Notes: generated by a model from the letters alone, not told the origin. Shown: positions 10,320-21,308, counted from the stretch's first letter. The stretch is DNA of 64,000 nucleotides from Sepiola atlantica (GCA_963556195.1 OY744525.1:50323648-50387647), one strand, 5' to 3'. Numbers and translations: made by a program.

Positions 10320-10330
<11 letters not shown>
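10205..10330. repeat. interspersed repeat, copy related to 12440-12640
   Basis: CACATGGTCACTTGCTC and the later CACATATG..GTCAAAATAT or GCAGCCAAAATAT segment, with GCAT.AATAAAAA, occur in both places in the same orientation. Both copies run into (AT)n. The 12.5-kb copy has an extra stretch, CTAGCTGAAACGTGTATGCAC, that resembles the 3' half of a hammerhead but lacks a proper core. Confidence 0.5.
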
Positions 10331-10390
<60 letters not shown>

Positions 10391-10393
10391 GAG
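10321..10393. repeat. (AT)n followed by (GA)n
   Basis: An AT run changes to a GA run at about 10366. Confidence 0.9.
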
Positions 10394-10785
10394 GTGGGAG
10401 AAAATAGAGAGAGAGTGAGAGGGAAGAGACATAACAGAAGTAAATATAACTTAACGCACATGTAAAGTTTTACACTTCTATATTTTATATTAATTGACAT
10501 TTTTATGTTTCAGATGTCCATATGGCTACCATGTATCACCTTTTAAGTGTGCCACAGACCAAAGAAGTAATATAATTTTCAGGGTTCTACAAGATCAGCA
10601 TTGTGGGTCAATCTGAAAGTGGACTTAATGTCAAACCTCGGGAGTCCACTTCTCACTGAGTGATTGTCCAATTCATTAGAGAGAGAAAAGAATCAATATC
10701 TTCTCGTCCAGGTTGCCCAGGCCCCTCTGACAGGAGCCTTTGTTATTAATGATAATAAAGGTGCCTACTTCTGTCATACACACAC

Positions 10786-10792
<7 letters not shown>

Positions 10793-10859
<67 letters not shown>
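10793..10859. repeat. (AT)n microsatellite
   Basis: A pure AT run bounded by CACACATATACAT on one side and GTGTGT on the other. Confidence 0.95.
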
Positions 10860-10865
<6 letters not shown>

Positions 10866-11199
10866 ATCGAGGCAGCATTTTTTCTTTAAGACACGTATTA
10901 TTAAAAATAACCGACAAATTTTGTCTGGCTATTTTAGTGTTGATCCCTTCAATTTTCCGGATTAAAATCTTAATCTCGGAAGGAAATTGGCTGATGAAAC
11001 TGCCATAGTGTATATGTTGGTCCAGAGTACTTTCTGACCCGTCTGGGTCCATCGTCAGTGGAATAATGACAAACAGGTAAAGACCTGGAGTGAGATTTAT
11101 AATTAATTATGGCGGGAAAATTTAACTATGTTTATTAGGTATTATAAGCATTTAAGTATATTAATGCTAGTGTTAAAATTAATCTTGTTAATAGCAGGT

Positions 11200-11202
<3 letters not shown>
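10860..11202 (-). repeat. hammerhead-bearing repeat between two (AT)n tracts
   Basis: A 340-bp segment is bounded on both sides by long (AT)n tracts and contains a hammerhead on the minus strand (11019-11063). Apart from the ribozyme, no coding or promoter box is evident. The bounding by (AT)n matches the other hammerhead elements of this window. Confidence 0.45.
11019..11063 (-). ncRNA. hammerhead ribozyme motif (CTGACGA core)
   Basis: On the minus strand: TTCCA, then core CTGACGA (allowed CUGANGA), stem II GACCC/GGGTC, GAAA, a short palindromic stem III AGTACT, C at position 17, then TGGAC. Stem I pairs TCCA with TGGA. All conserved core bases are present. This is a different sequence family from the CTGATGA copies nearby. 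Confidence 0.6.

Positions 11203-11269
<67 letters not shown>
11203..11269. repeat. (AT)n microsatellite
   Basis: A pure AT run of about 67 bp. Confidence 0.95.
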
Positions 11270-11272
<3 letters not shown>

Positions 11273-11649
11273 TACATTGTACAAGACGAACAAGGAACTT
11301 CTCTACCTTGTGCATTGCCCACCATATGGCCTCTCTGGGGATTCTATTGAAGGCGTTCTGTCTATATATACATATTTCTCTTGGAGTTGGCGTATGATGA
11401 ATATGGCATCAATTGTTCCCTTTAATGTTGATGTTGTCTGCTATATGTTCGATAACTTTCATTTCTGTTTCTAGAAACTTTAAGCCTCTATAATTTCCAC
11501 GTGACCGTGTATCCCCTTTCCGTTTCTAGCAATTGACAATATAACTCTCACCCCAGCACTCATGCCCATACTCTTCTCTTATTGTTAAATAGAAAAGGCT
11601 GTATTTTAGTGGAAAAGTTTAAAGGTTTGAAGTCACCCTAGTGGAAGTC

Positions 11650-11880
11650 GATTTCATTCATTCATTCATTCATTCATTCATTCATTCATCTCTTATAAAT
11701 CAGATTATTCTATTGTTGGCTTTGGTTTCCCTGATATCTTGCGAGTTAGAATTCTCTCTAGAAAGACATCGGATACGTGAAAGTGTTTCTGTGGAACGAA
11801 CTGGATTCGAACTTGGCACACCCAGGTCCTCAGTCCGTGTCGTTAACCACTTAGCCACCGTCACCTGCCAGCGGAAGTTG
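11650..11880 (-). repeat. tRNA-derived SINE, family also at 34.0-34.4 kb
   Basis: On the minus strand the A box TGGCTAAGTGGTTAACG and the B box AGTTCGAATCC (complement near 11803-11813) are well conserved. The tail, including the complement of TCTATTGTTGGCTTTGGTTT, is shared with 34008-34175 and 34186-34380. A TTCA/CATT tetranucleotide run borders it at 11655-11690. Confidence 0.7.
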
Positions 11881-12016
11881 ATGAAATCACATGATTTTCG
11901 GCTGGGGCTTTTCGATCTCTCTTAGTTGTCGAGATTTCAAGGAGAAAGGACGTGTCTGACTGCTCTCCCCAGCAGAGACAGCAGGGATAGTGTAGCAAGA
12001 CGGGCTATTTATTTAT

Positions 12017-12084
<68 letters not shown>
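12017..12084. repeat. (CTGC)n then (CT)n
   Basis: Simple tandem tetranucleotide and dinucleotide repeat. Confidence 0.9.
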
Positions 12085-12088
<4 letters not shown>

Positions 12089-12762
12089 CAGAAAATAACC
12101 TGTCTGTAACTGTCCTTCTCTGTTTTAAATAAATTTTATCAAAAACTGAACATAGGCGTCCGAGTAGTTTTGTATTTACAGACAATCAACAACCTGGGTT
12201 CGACCACGACACGGATATATAAAGATGTTATACACACCCATAAAGTGAAAGTATAACATGTTTGACAGGATTAGAATGCCGACCCTACCATATGCTTTCA
12301 ACATTTCAGGAACTATTTCAAAAGGTCCCACAGCTTTGCCATTCTTCATTTGACTAAAGCATTATCTATCTTGCCTGATCTGTATTCTGTATTAGAGGAA
12401 TAAATACAGAGTGCTAAATTACGTTTGTAAGAGCATAATTTATTTCTAGGCACATGGTCACTTGCTCCTCGTGTTACCTACCCCCACCCCCATCCAAATA
12501 ATTCAATGTTTTATTTTATTTCATCCTAACAGCTTGGCCTGACAAAACTAAGCCAAAATAAGGCTCTAGCTGAAACGTGTATGCACATATGTAGTCAAAA
12601 TATTTGCATAAATAAAAAAATTATACTATACATATATATAAGGCCCCCCCCCCCTTCTCGGGTAGAGCACTGTTGTTAAATGATATCACCTGCTGCTTAC
12701 TTGGTGTAATGATAAGTGGTGACCCATTAGTACATGAAAGAAAAAAATGATCATGGGTAATA

Positions 12763-13395
12763 CTGTAGGGCAGGGGCGGGCAACCTCCGGCCCGCAGGCC
12801 ACATCCGGCCCGCAAAGGCTTAGCGTCCAGCCCACCACCCTGTTATGCTTTATTATTGCAATCCGGCCCGCGGACCTCCCAGTAAAACTCATATCATTTT
12901 GTGACATAGACATAAAAGTAGGTTTCAATTAAGATTTACAGTAGGGTAAAAATGTATTAATATCAGCGAACGATGATGCATGTATATTTCATTTTTCTTT
13001 AACTATTAATTTCAAATCCTTGGCCTGAGATACAAATAGAAAAAGAGAAAGAGAGAGGCAAAGAGGAAACGAGAGACGAGGAATGGGCATGAAACAGAGA
13101 ACCTATGTGAGGTGTGTCAAAACGAATGCTGGATCAACTTGCTACTTCCCCCGTCATTATTTTTTTATGATTCCAAAATGGCTCTTCATCGGCGCCTTTT
13201 ATAACATTACATACAGAAGTCTCTTGAGAAAAAATATCAGATTTGTAGAGTGTTCAATGCAATTTTTCTACAATTTATTCATGTAAACAGAATATAGTAA
13301 TTCTGACATTTTGTTTTTCACTCCGGCCCGCGATCTCCTTCCTAAAGTCTCATCTGGCCCTCACTCTGAAAAGGTTGCCCGCCCCTGCTGTAGGG
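12763..13395. mobile_element. non-autonomous hAT transposon (MITE) with 8-bp target duplication
   Basis: The element spans 12771-13387 (617 bp). Left terminus CAGGGGCGGGCAACC and right terminus GGTTGCCCGCCCCTG are perfect 15-bp inverted repeats. CTGTAGGG flanks both ends (12763-12770 and 13388-13395), the 8-bp target duplication diagnostic of hAT elements. GGCCCGC subterminal motifs recur inside both ends, as in hAT elements. No transposase domain is readable. Insertion looks fairly recent because the duplication is perfect. Confidence 0.92.
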
Positions 13396-13654
13396 TGAAA
13401 CTCTGATTAATCACATTGATCTCAGTAGTTTCAGGTGTTGAAAGTCCGGCACATTCGGCTAGGAAATTCACTATAGCAAATTATAGGGAATATACAAATC
13501 TTTATAAAAAATTCAATGGCCAATGGAAATGTACTGATGATCTACAAGAACAGTGAGAATAGGGAGTTAATAAAAGTAATCTATGGGAATATGAATAGTT
13601 AAAATAAGTGATATGTATGAGAAATTTATAAATGGTAAATAAACAGACTTATCA

Positions 13655-13925
13655 GCTCCTACAGACGAACACCCATGGGGAGACTGTAAGTAATTCCTTG
13701 TGTGTTTCACACGACTTCCTTACTTTATTGTTACAAGTATGTGTATTCAGTTGTTTTGGGACGTGTATTAACTGTATGTAACAATCTACCTTGTATGTTT
13801 ACTTTATGTTGTGTTATAGTTTGTTAAGACAATCTATTAATAAAAATATATTCTTTTAACCAGCGTTTTTTATCGTCTTTTGTTGCCGACACGTGCATAC
13901 TGGCAGCCAGGTGTTTAGAAGATTC
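13655..13925 (+). repeat. LTR-like interspersed repeat, copy 1
   Basis: About 270 bp, starting near AACACCCATGGGGAGACTGT and ending near TACTGGCAGCCAGGTGTTTA, recurs in inverse orientation at 55113-55390 with roughly 90% identity by eye. It contains AATAAAAATAT, a possible polyadenylation signal. The size fits a solo LTR, but I could not fix TG...CA ends or a target duplication. Confidence 0.5.
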
Positions 13926-14027
13926 GCTTGTATTGGCTAACCACATTATGCCTACCTTAGAAGAATGAGAATTTCCAACAGTCACATTCGAGGTTATCAA
14001 AGAGGACCCAGCTCATGACTCTTATTA

Positions 14028-14285
14028 GAACAATTTGCAGAATTGAAGAATTATTTCACGTTTATATGTCTAATAGCCTAAAAGTAGTAAGCAGACACAC
14101 AGACAGACAAATGTATTTTATATTAATATAGAAAAAAAGAAAGAAAAAGAAGACTCCTATGACTCCTTGAAACAATCTACACAATTAAAGGATCATTCAT
14201 ATTAAATTTCACATCCCTAGGTCTAATAGTCTACTAGTAAGCAGATGAACGTCTCATATTATTATTAGTAGTAGTAGAGAGAGAG

Positions 14286-14319
<34 letters not shown>

Positions 14320-14830
14320 AACGAATGTGTCACTCTCCTAAAACAATTTGCAGAATTGGAGGATCATTGCTATAAATTTCACATTCCTATGTCTAATAGC
14401 CTACAAGTTGTAAACAGATAAACGTCTCATATTATTAGTAGTAATAGTAGAAGTAGTAGTAGTAGAGAGATAGAGAAGAGAGAGGGAAGAGAGAGGGAAA
14501 CGAATGTGTCACCCCCTTAGAACAATTTGCAGAATTGGAGGATCATTGCTATAAATTTCACATTCCTAGGTCTAATAGTCTAAAAGTTGTAAGTAGACAC
14601 ACAGACAGACAGACGAACGGCTCTCATATTAGTAGAGTGAGAGAAAGAAAATGTGTGTGAGAGAGAGAGAGAGAGAATGAACGTGTGATTTCCTTTAGAG
14701 CAATTTGTAAAATTGGAGAAACATTCCTATCAAAGTTCATATGCCTAGTTTTAATAGCCTAAAAGTTGTAAGCAAGCAGACAGACAGACAGACAGACAGG
14801 CGAAAGTCTCTCATATTAATATGAAGGAGA
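14028..14830. repeat. tandem repeat of about 140-180 bp, five units
   Basis: Units start with AACAATTTGCAGAATTGGAG near 14030, 14170, 14341, 14520 and 14698. They continue through TAATAGTCTA and AAGTTGTAAG, then a variable microsatellite block of CAGA, GA or AGT repeats. The simple repeat inside each unit differs in length, so the unit length varies. Confidence 0.8.
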
Positions 14831-14859
14831 GAGAGGAGGGGGAGGAAGAATGAGAAAGA

Positions 14860-15345
14860 GAGCAAAGAGGATTAAATATAACCTGACCCTAGTTTTTTGC
14901 CTTAAGCCGGAAATCAGGAACTATCTTCATTCAAATCTGAGCTGTGTATATTTTGTCGAATGTAATGCACTTTTTTTGTTGTTTTTAATATTCAAAAGAT
15001 GATATTCCACTCAGTTGACATATATGTCAAAATAATTTTGAATCAGGTCAATCCAATCACTATTTTGGATAAACAATGAAAAAAACACTTTGTTTACTAC
15101 CAAGCCAAAATACATTTTTTCTTCTTTTTTGTTAATGTCATATTTTATCGGTCTGTCTATCTTTCTATCTAGCTAGTTATTCAAGTAATCATTTTCTTGC
15201 GTGTAAGAGCAGGAGCGGAAGGGCCGCCCTCTTGGAGTTAGTTCTTTCTGAAAAAACAAAAGAGGCAAAAACTCCTTTTTTTGTTCCAGACAGAACACGA
15301 GTGGAAGTAGCTCTCTATTTTACGAAATGAGCGGCAAAACCACTC
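14860..15345. other. intergenic DNA, nothing recognised
   Basis: No supported feature. Confidence 0.5.
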
Positions 15346-15349
15346 ATAT

Positions 15350-15655
15350 TTTTCTAACTTTATTTCACCCCAAACAAGGCCACTTTGACGTAAGGGGCTA
15401 CTATGATTAGAGGGCTAGATTTATGGGGGGGCATCCTAAGTGGGAAGTTGCACAGCAAGATGTTTTGTTCACATTACACCTAAATTTCTACATATTGGTA
15501 AAGTCTGAAAAACAGAGAGCAAGGAAGGAATTCAAAAGAAAAGCAGTTCAAGGAAAGAAGCTATTTGACTCGAAAGTTTTTTCGGGATCTTGGGACCTCT
15601 ACAGTGAAGGGGTGGGAGTTTGCTGCTAGTCGAATTGGTCAGGGGTATTTACGTT
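15350..15655 (-). mobile_element. CR1/Jockey-type LINE 3' end
   Basis: It matches the 3' end of the minus-strand LINE at 42195-42480: CACCCCAAACAAGG, GGGCATCCTAAGTGGG, then GAAATTC-like coding tail with GGGACCTCTACAGTGAAGGGGTGG. Only the last ORF part and the 3' UTR are kept. The open frame on the plus strand is a shadow. Confidence 0.65.
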
Positions 15656-16195
15656 GAGGCGGGGTACAAAGAGAGAAAAAAGAAGAAAATAACAACATCT
15701 CTATGACTGCTACTATCACCAATGCTGAGAGATGTCACTATCCACTGAGCAACTGCTTACAACATTTTAATAAAGCAAGACTTCAGCTGTGTATGAGATA
15801 TTGTGTTACACTTTAGAATCAAAGAAACTCTTCATATTGCATGGTCCATGCTTATAAATATCATCAAACATGGGAACTGAAGCATGAAAAGTGGGAGGGG
15901 GGCTTCTTTTTTTAACAAATGGGAGCTAGAACAGCACTTAAAAAAGGGAGTACAGAGCTCCAAAATTAGTGGATCATCCTTCTTATTTTCCTAATTGCTA
16001 AAAGATCACAAATATCAGAAATTTGATAACTTTTTAAACAATGTATTAAAATTACAGATGGTGTCGGAAAAAAAAAAGCTGCATTTCTTGTAAAAAGCGA
16101 TAACGGATTCTCTTTTTGATAAGGTATAGCAGGTCCTTTTCAAAAATAGAACATGGTGACGATTCAGCTCCAATTGTGCGAGAACAACTCTTAAA
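15656..16195. other. intergenic DNA, nothing recognised
   Basis: No supported feature. Confidence 0.45.
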
Positions 16196-16199
16196 TTAG

Positions 16200-16810
16200 T
16201 GAACTGGGTAAAGTCTTGCTTATCTCTATATGTTTATATATTACTATGTACAGAATACACTCCTAAACTCATTAACCAATCATTATTAAATTTCAAACAC
16301 AGATACTAGGCGTAAGGAATGATAAGGTGGGCTATATTTAGTTTAATTTAGTTTTATACAAAAAGTAAAAAGGGGTTAAAGTCCTTGATAAAAATTCAGA
16401 TACTTCCAAATTTTTGTGAAATTTTAACAATAGGTATTAGACATCAATTAATGAATATTCCCCAAATTTCAGTTTCTTTAGAGTATTTTAGAAAGTTTTT
16501 AGATGGCGCAAACTGCCATTTGAAAATTCAAATATTTCAGATTTGTATTGAATTTGATTCATAGTCATCAAACACCAAACAGCAAGATTACCTGAATTCA
16601 AATTTCTTCTTAATACCCCATAAAGCCTTAAGTTTGAGACATTTTTAGAATCAATCTCATGCAATGGATTTTGATCAAAATTGGAATTAGGTTTCTAGAC
16701 ATAAGGTTTAGTAGCATTATATGTTGATTTTAATCTTCGTAAGGGGACATAAAAGTGGTGCAATACTGTTCTGTTTGGGTATTTTTCTAGTAAGATTATA
16801 TTACACTCAG
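16200..16810 (+). mobile_element. Helitron-like non-autonomous element, partial copy
   Basis: It shares several blocks with the element at 40249-42025: GGGCTATATTTAGTTTAATT, TAACAATAGGTATTAGACAT, then the TTTCAGTTTCTTT and CATAAGGTTTAGT blocks. It has a single copy of the segment that is amplified into a 32-bp array in the 41-kb copy. Neither end is clear. Confidence 0.5.
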
Positions 16811-17286
16811 ATTTATTGTCTTTGAAAATTTGATTTTTTCCCCCTTATTTTTGTCATTATTTTTTCTTCCGTTTTCTTTTCTTATATTGTTTTAAACATT
16901 TTTTTATCAATCTTACTTGAAATGGACAAGCAACTATATAGCGAAAGGAAATGAAAAATGAATTGCTAAGATGTGTAATACGACTGTTATATCTGATTAG
17001 ATCTGCTTAAAAAAACAAAAGGATAATTTTCTGGTCTGTGTTGACGTCTCTATTGTGGTTACAGCAACAAATCAGAATATTATTGGATATTCTCTCCCAG
17101 TGATCGTCTGAGTAGTTTTCTTTTGTTTCAGGACCATTCACATGGTGACCAGATCTAGGTCTCTATCTGTAGCAGCACGATGAACCAATTATTGGATTCC
17201 AGACTGTAATAAAATATCTCACACAGTACACAGTAGTACACGTTGACACGTTGTAAGTTGTTCAGCTAAAAGTGACGTCTCTGGGA

Positions 17287-17910
17287 GTTGTGAGAGTAAC
17301 AAGCGAAGTTTCTGTGTCCCTCTCTCTCCTTCTTACCTGCAATGATGTAACAGAATAAAAGAAAAAAACAGCAATGGCCCAAGTTCTTTGTTGCTTTATT
17401 TTTTTACATCATTAGTGAGAGTATTGATTTACTCCTCTCCAGGAGTTAGCCACAAGGCCAGTTTTTATCTTACTCCCACAAGTAAGATGTGACCCAAGGT
17501 TGGGTCGGGAAAGTGGGGCTTGAAAAGCCAGCGCCCGAGAGGTGAGCACTCTGGCCATTAAAAATTGCCCGGTAGGGACGCCTCAGGCAGTAAGCAATAA
17601 ACTTACTCCTCCCCAAAGAGGGGAGGCGAAGCCTGGGAGGGTGGACCTCCTAGAACTGCACAGGACAGACCCATAGACCAGCGTAAATCAAGCCCCGAAG
17701 GCCAAGACAATACCAGTCTATGGGGTGCAGTATCCATCGGAACAGATACTACACTTTGATCTTAGCCAAAAGACCAAGGAGTGAGAATAGCAGGTGTAGT
17801 TTCTGTGCATTCCTCTCTCCTTGTATCTGCAATAATGTAACACAATAATTTTTTTAAAAAACACCAGCAAATGCCTCAGGTTCTTTGCTGCTCTATTCTT
17901 ATACGCCATT
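17287..17910. repeat. direct repeats of about 120 bp flanking U2-headed copy 3
   Basis: The segment 17287-17410 (AGTTTCTGTG, CCTCTCTC, CTGCAATGATGTAACA, AAGTTCTTTG.TGCT) is repeated at 17779-17910 in the same orientation with about 80% identity by eye. The U2-headed repeat fits between the two. The tandem duplication must be older than, or include, the insertion. Confidence 0.6.
17428..17781 (-). repeat. U2-snRNA-headed SINE-like repeat, copy 3
   Basis: On the minus strand, 17740-17772 is a 33-nt stretch that appears identical to the 5' region of animal U2 snRNA. It includes GCTAAGATCAAAGTG and the branch-site recognition segment GTAGTATCTGTTC. Before it, CTCCTTGGT replaces the real first bases. 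After it, the sequence leaves U2 completely and enters the body shared with the other copies. There is no Sm site or stem-loop III/IV, so it is not a U2 gene. AGTGAGAGTA and AGTGAGAATA near both ends could be a diverged target duplication, though they also belong to the flanking direct repeats. Confidence 0.8.
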
Positions 17911-18360
17911 ATATGAGCTTCCTCTCGCCTACTCTCCGAAAGGGAGAATGGGGACCAAGCTTTGAAAAAAAATCGTCTCAACACAGTCACCTCATAGGCC
18001 AAAGAGGAAAATCTTTCTCTCTTCTTCACCACTTCTCATTTTGTACTTCCTGTCTGTGACCTCATATCCTGCCACGTGATTCTACCTCTAATTTTCCATT
18101 TCTTCTGCTTAATTTAAGTAGCTTTCTTGATATTTCGCCTCAAAATCAATAATTTGCCGAAAACAGTCATTTTTGGTGACAAATTTGTTTAGATTTTCAA
18201 CTTTGAGGCCCAACATTTTCAAGAAATACTTAAAAAGGTGCCAACATGGACCTATATGTTTGAATTCACGCATAACAAGCTCTAAAGACTTCACTATATT
18301 AGTCATGGCTAGTCCAGGATATATTTAGAATTTATTGTATAGAGTTTGACTGTATATAAC

Positions 18361-18634
18361 TGTTGTGGTTGCAAGGTTGAACAATAATTAGTGAGGAATA
18401 CAATGAAGATGCAAACAACAAGGAGAATGCAATACTAAGTGTATTAAAGAAAAGGTATAGTTACAGTATGTACAAATGAAGGTGTCGAGTCAGAGAGTCT
18501 TGGTGGGAGGACATGTACGCTCTTCGGCGTCACTTCCGGTGGCATTTAGGTAACACACACTAAGGCCAACCTAGGCTTGCCATTTATAGTGTAACGTTAT
18601 TCGTATATGCAAATGAGTGGTTGCCACCGCAACA
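18361..18634 (-). mobile_element. solo LTR with 5-bp target duplication
   Basis: The 274-bp segment starts TGTTGTGG and ends GCAACA, with short inverted ends TGTTG/CAACA. ATAAC flanks both sides exactly (18356-18360 and 18635-18639), the 5-bp duplication expected of an LTR retrotransposon. On the minus strand a TATA-like CTATAAATGG lies in a promoter-like position, suggesting minus orientation. No internal region is present. Confidence 0.85.
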
Positions 18635-18899
18635 ATAACATTGTAATATGGCTGTATTGGAATCAATTTAAGTTATTTTTACAATGATTTCCCTCATATT
18701 TTCCCTATTTTAACCTATTTCAAGCCTGTGTAATGAGAATTTGATGTCATCAAATGCTATCGCATTGCTAATTTGCCAATTTTACTGGAAAATTATCCCT
18801 GAAGATTGTTATTTAAACTCTACCGGTCTTAATAGTACTTTTGCTCCATATTCTATTCTGTTTTATTTTCAGGAAAATTTCAGACTTTTTTAGTAACAA

Positions 18900-19750
18900 T
18901 CTGGTGTAATGCGAAATTCCTCCAAAGAAGAAAAACGCACTGGCTGTCTAAAATGTATATTTACAAGTGACTACATCTCATTAGATGAGGAGCAGAGATT
19001 AACATCACTTCAATATCCTCAGAAAACACAGAGGTATTGACGTAGAAAAACTAGGTTCATCTTATTCAGGGGACAACAATCAGCAGCAGTCATCGGTATT
19101 GCAGAGTACTCCTGTAAAACAAGGAAAAGGGAGGCCTAGCCTTAGTGGAAAGGCTATGGCTCCCAACACCCTCAAGGTTCGAATCAGATCAGTAAATAGA
19201 GAACGCAGACACAAAGAAAGATTATCACAGATCAGACGTAATAATAGCCGGTGGAGAAATCAAGATGATGCTGACTGTGATGATAACAGTGATGCGAACA
19301 GTGATGATGACACTAATGCCAATGACAATGAAGATGACCTCGATGATAGGGATGCTGATCATGATGTAGATATAGCTAATGCTAATCATGATGAGGTATC
19401 TGATGATCCTGAATGACATGTTGCTGCGACTAAAGAGACAACTTTTGGTAAGTCCAGAATTTATGAACTGCAGAACTTACCAACAATAATAGACAGTTTA
19501 AAATGTTTTGCATTGTGTGCTAGGCTCTTCCATAAAGTTGAATTGAAAATACCATTAGAGAGTTTAAAGGTTTATCGTAGGCTTAATGAGCGACAGTTAA
19601 GTTATCATAGAGATCTCCTCCATCAGAAATTACTCAACTTTCTCAAAGATGAACATTCCCAAATAGATATCATTGTGTATTGGATAGAAAAGTTGATCAC
19701 CTTTCCATCTTGCCAAGTACATCGTTCAGTCATAGAACTTTCTATCTGAA
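18900..19750 (+). pseudogene. unrecognised broken reading frame with acidic low-complexity middle
   Basis: Three plus-strand segments follow each other. The first, 18909-19037, is basic and contains KEEKRTGCLKCIF. The second, 19099-19416 (105 codons), starts with GRPSLSGKAMAPNTLKVRIR and runs into a D/N-rich stretch DDDTNANDNEDDLDD. The third, about 19420-19749, contains IDSLKCFALCARLFHK and RRLNERQLSYHRDLL. Stops and gaps separate them. The basic-then-acidic layout is more gene-like than the neighbouring random frames. I recognise no family. It could be a decayed transposon ORF or a retrocopy. Confidence 0.35.
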
Positions 19751-20660
19751 TTCCTGCTAAAGTCTATAGTAATTGCATCAATAGCAGATAGTCTAAGCCA
19801 CTCCTTCTTGGAATGCCCCACACCAATGATTCTAGACAGTTTAAGGCATCATACCAATGATTCTTGAACTTACAAACACATGATCGCATCACAGCTTTGT
19901 CAAATGCAGCAAATTGCAGCAGAGCATTTACCAAAACAGTTCTTGTTGCAATAGAAGGTGGTACAGAAGAGGAAGTTGCACTATGACTCTATCAATTGTG
20001 AAAACAAGTGTGACTCGGCATAGGGTAGAAATCAACGATATTAACAAGCCTTAACAGATCTGAGGAATGAATAATATTTGGTTAAGTTTATATATTTCTA
20101 GTTTTAAATCAACAATTCGTTGTAATGATTTCAGTGAACTTCTTGCATTTAATGGTCTTGAAATAGTGTAATCAGTGATATTTCTTCTTAATTCTATTCT
20201 ATATTATATCTCAAATGAATATTGGTCACTAGGAAACTTAGCCATTTCATTTAAGTTTGGTTTATATGCAAATATGTTAGCATCAGTCATTCCGAAAATT
20301 ATTCTTTGAATAAATTTAGTAAATTATCTAAAAACTAAATTTATGTCTTAAATTGAGATCTATTTGCATTGAAATTAGTTTTATTGAATTCCCCATAAAA
20401 TTCTGATTAGAATCCGTATATAGGTTGCCCAGTTAGACTAATTCTGAAAAATGCCACTTTTTTTTCTCAGACCGGAAAAAAACGTAACTAACAGCTTGTA
20501 CACTTCCGTATTTTACTGATTTATCAGATAAAATAATCATTTGTCATATCTCATCCTGAATTTTCATCTGAATTTGTCATACGAAATAGATTTTTAAAGT
20601 ACTTATATAAATGTTAATTGAGTTATTCTGCATTGATCATTCTCTAAAAAATAGCACAAT
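19751..20660. other. intergenic DNA, nothing recognised
   Basis: No supported feature; possibly the 3' part of the decayed unit upstream. Confidence 0.4.
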
Positions 20661-20661
20661 T

Positions 20662-20663
<2 letters not shown>

Positions 20664-20726
<63 letters not shown>
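20664..20726. repeat. (AT)n microsatellite
   Basis: A pure AT run of about 62 bp. Confidence 0.95.
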
Positions 20727-20730
<4 letters not shown>

Positions 20731-20904
20731 GGTGTACTAAAAGCGAACTTTTAGGAAAAGTAAAACCTATTGTGAAGAGTATACAGCTCAATATCCAGGA
20801 TAGAGCAGGTAGAATGAAGAAGAATGGAAAGGAATTAGAGAAGCAAAAGCAAAATCATAATTCAATTCAATTGCTCAGAGCAAGGTATAATCCGCAAAAA
20901 AGGC

Positions 20905-21250
20905 AATTTATTCAAGTTAAATTTTCCTTAAGCCAGGCTTTTCAAAGATCAAAATCTTATCATCAGAGGAAGTCGCTGGGATAGATAAGTTGGCAAAGGC
21001 CAAGATTTAAAATTTGAAAAAATAAAATAAAAGTTGTAGGGGAAGAAACACAGGGCAAAATTCTGCCCGAATGCAAGCAAATGTCCGATTGCTAAAAAGT
21101 CCGGTGTCGAAAAGTCCAGCGGAGAGAATGAGATGTAGATAGGTAGGTCGTTAAAAGGCCCGAAAGGTTGTGAGAGAGGATTCAAAGTTAAATTCCAAGA
21201 AGCCACAACTTCAGGTGCGGCGAAAATAGAAAATCCAAAGGGTAAAATGT
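20905..21250 (-). mobile_element. hammerhead element, left member of an inverted pair
   Basis: Its minus strand matches the plus strand at 21308-21610: CACCGGACTTTTT, TTTTTAAA..TTGCCAACTTAT, then the hammerhead, then TTTGAAAAGCCTGGCTTAA. The two copies face each other across (AT)n at 21252-21307. No coding frame or tRNA box is visible. Confidence 0.65.
20924..20971 (-). ncRNA. hammerhead ribozyme motif (GAAAAGCCTGGCTT family)
   Basis: On the minus strand: stem I TTCCT pairs with AGGAA. The core CTGATGA (complement of 20960-20966) is intact. Stem II AAGAT/ATCTT closes a TTTG loop. GAAA is followed by a well-paired stem III AAGC(CTG)GCTT and A at position 17. Every element of a type I hammerhead is present. 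Confidence 0.72.

Positions 21251-21251
<1 letters not shown>

Positions 21252-21307
<56 letters not shown>
21252..21307. repeat. (AT)n microsatellite at the centre of an inverted pair
   Basis: A pure AT run lies between two convergent hammerhead elements. Confidence 0.95.

Positions 21308-21308
<1 letters not shown>

Noticed and set aside
12440..12640. Hammerhead at CTGACAA ... CTAGCTGAAACGTG
   Set aside because: The core has CTGACAA instead of CTGANGA, and stem I could not be paired.
17740..17772. U2 snRNA gene
   Set aside because: Only the first part of U2 is present; the Sm site and the 3' stem-loops are absent and the sequence continues as a dispersed repeat.
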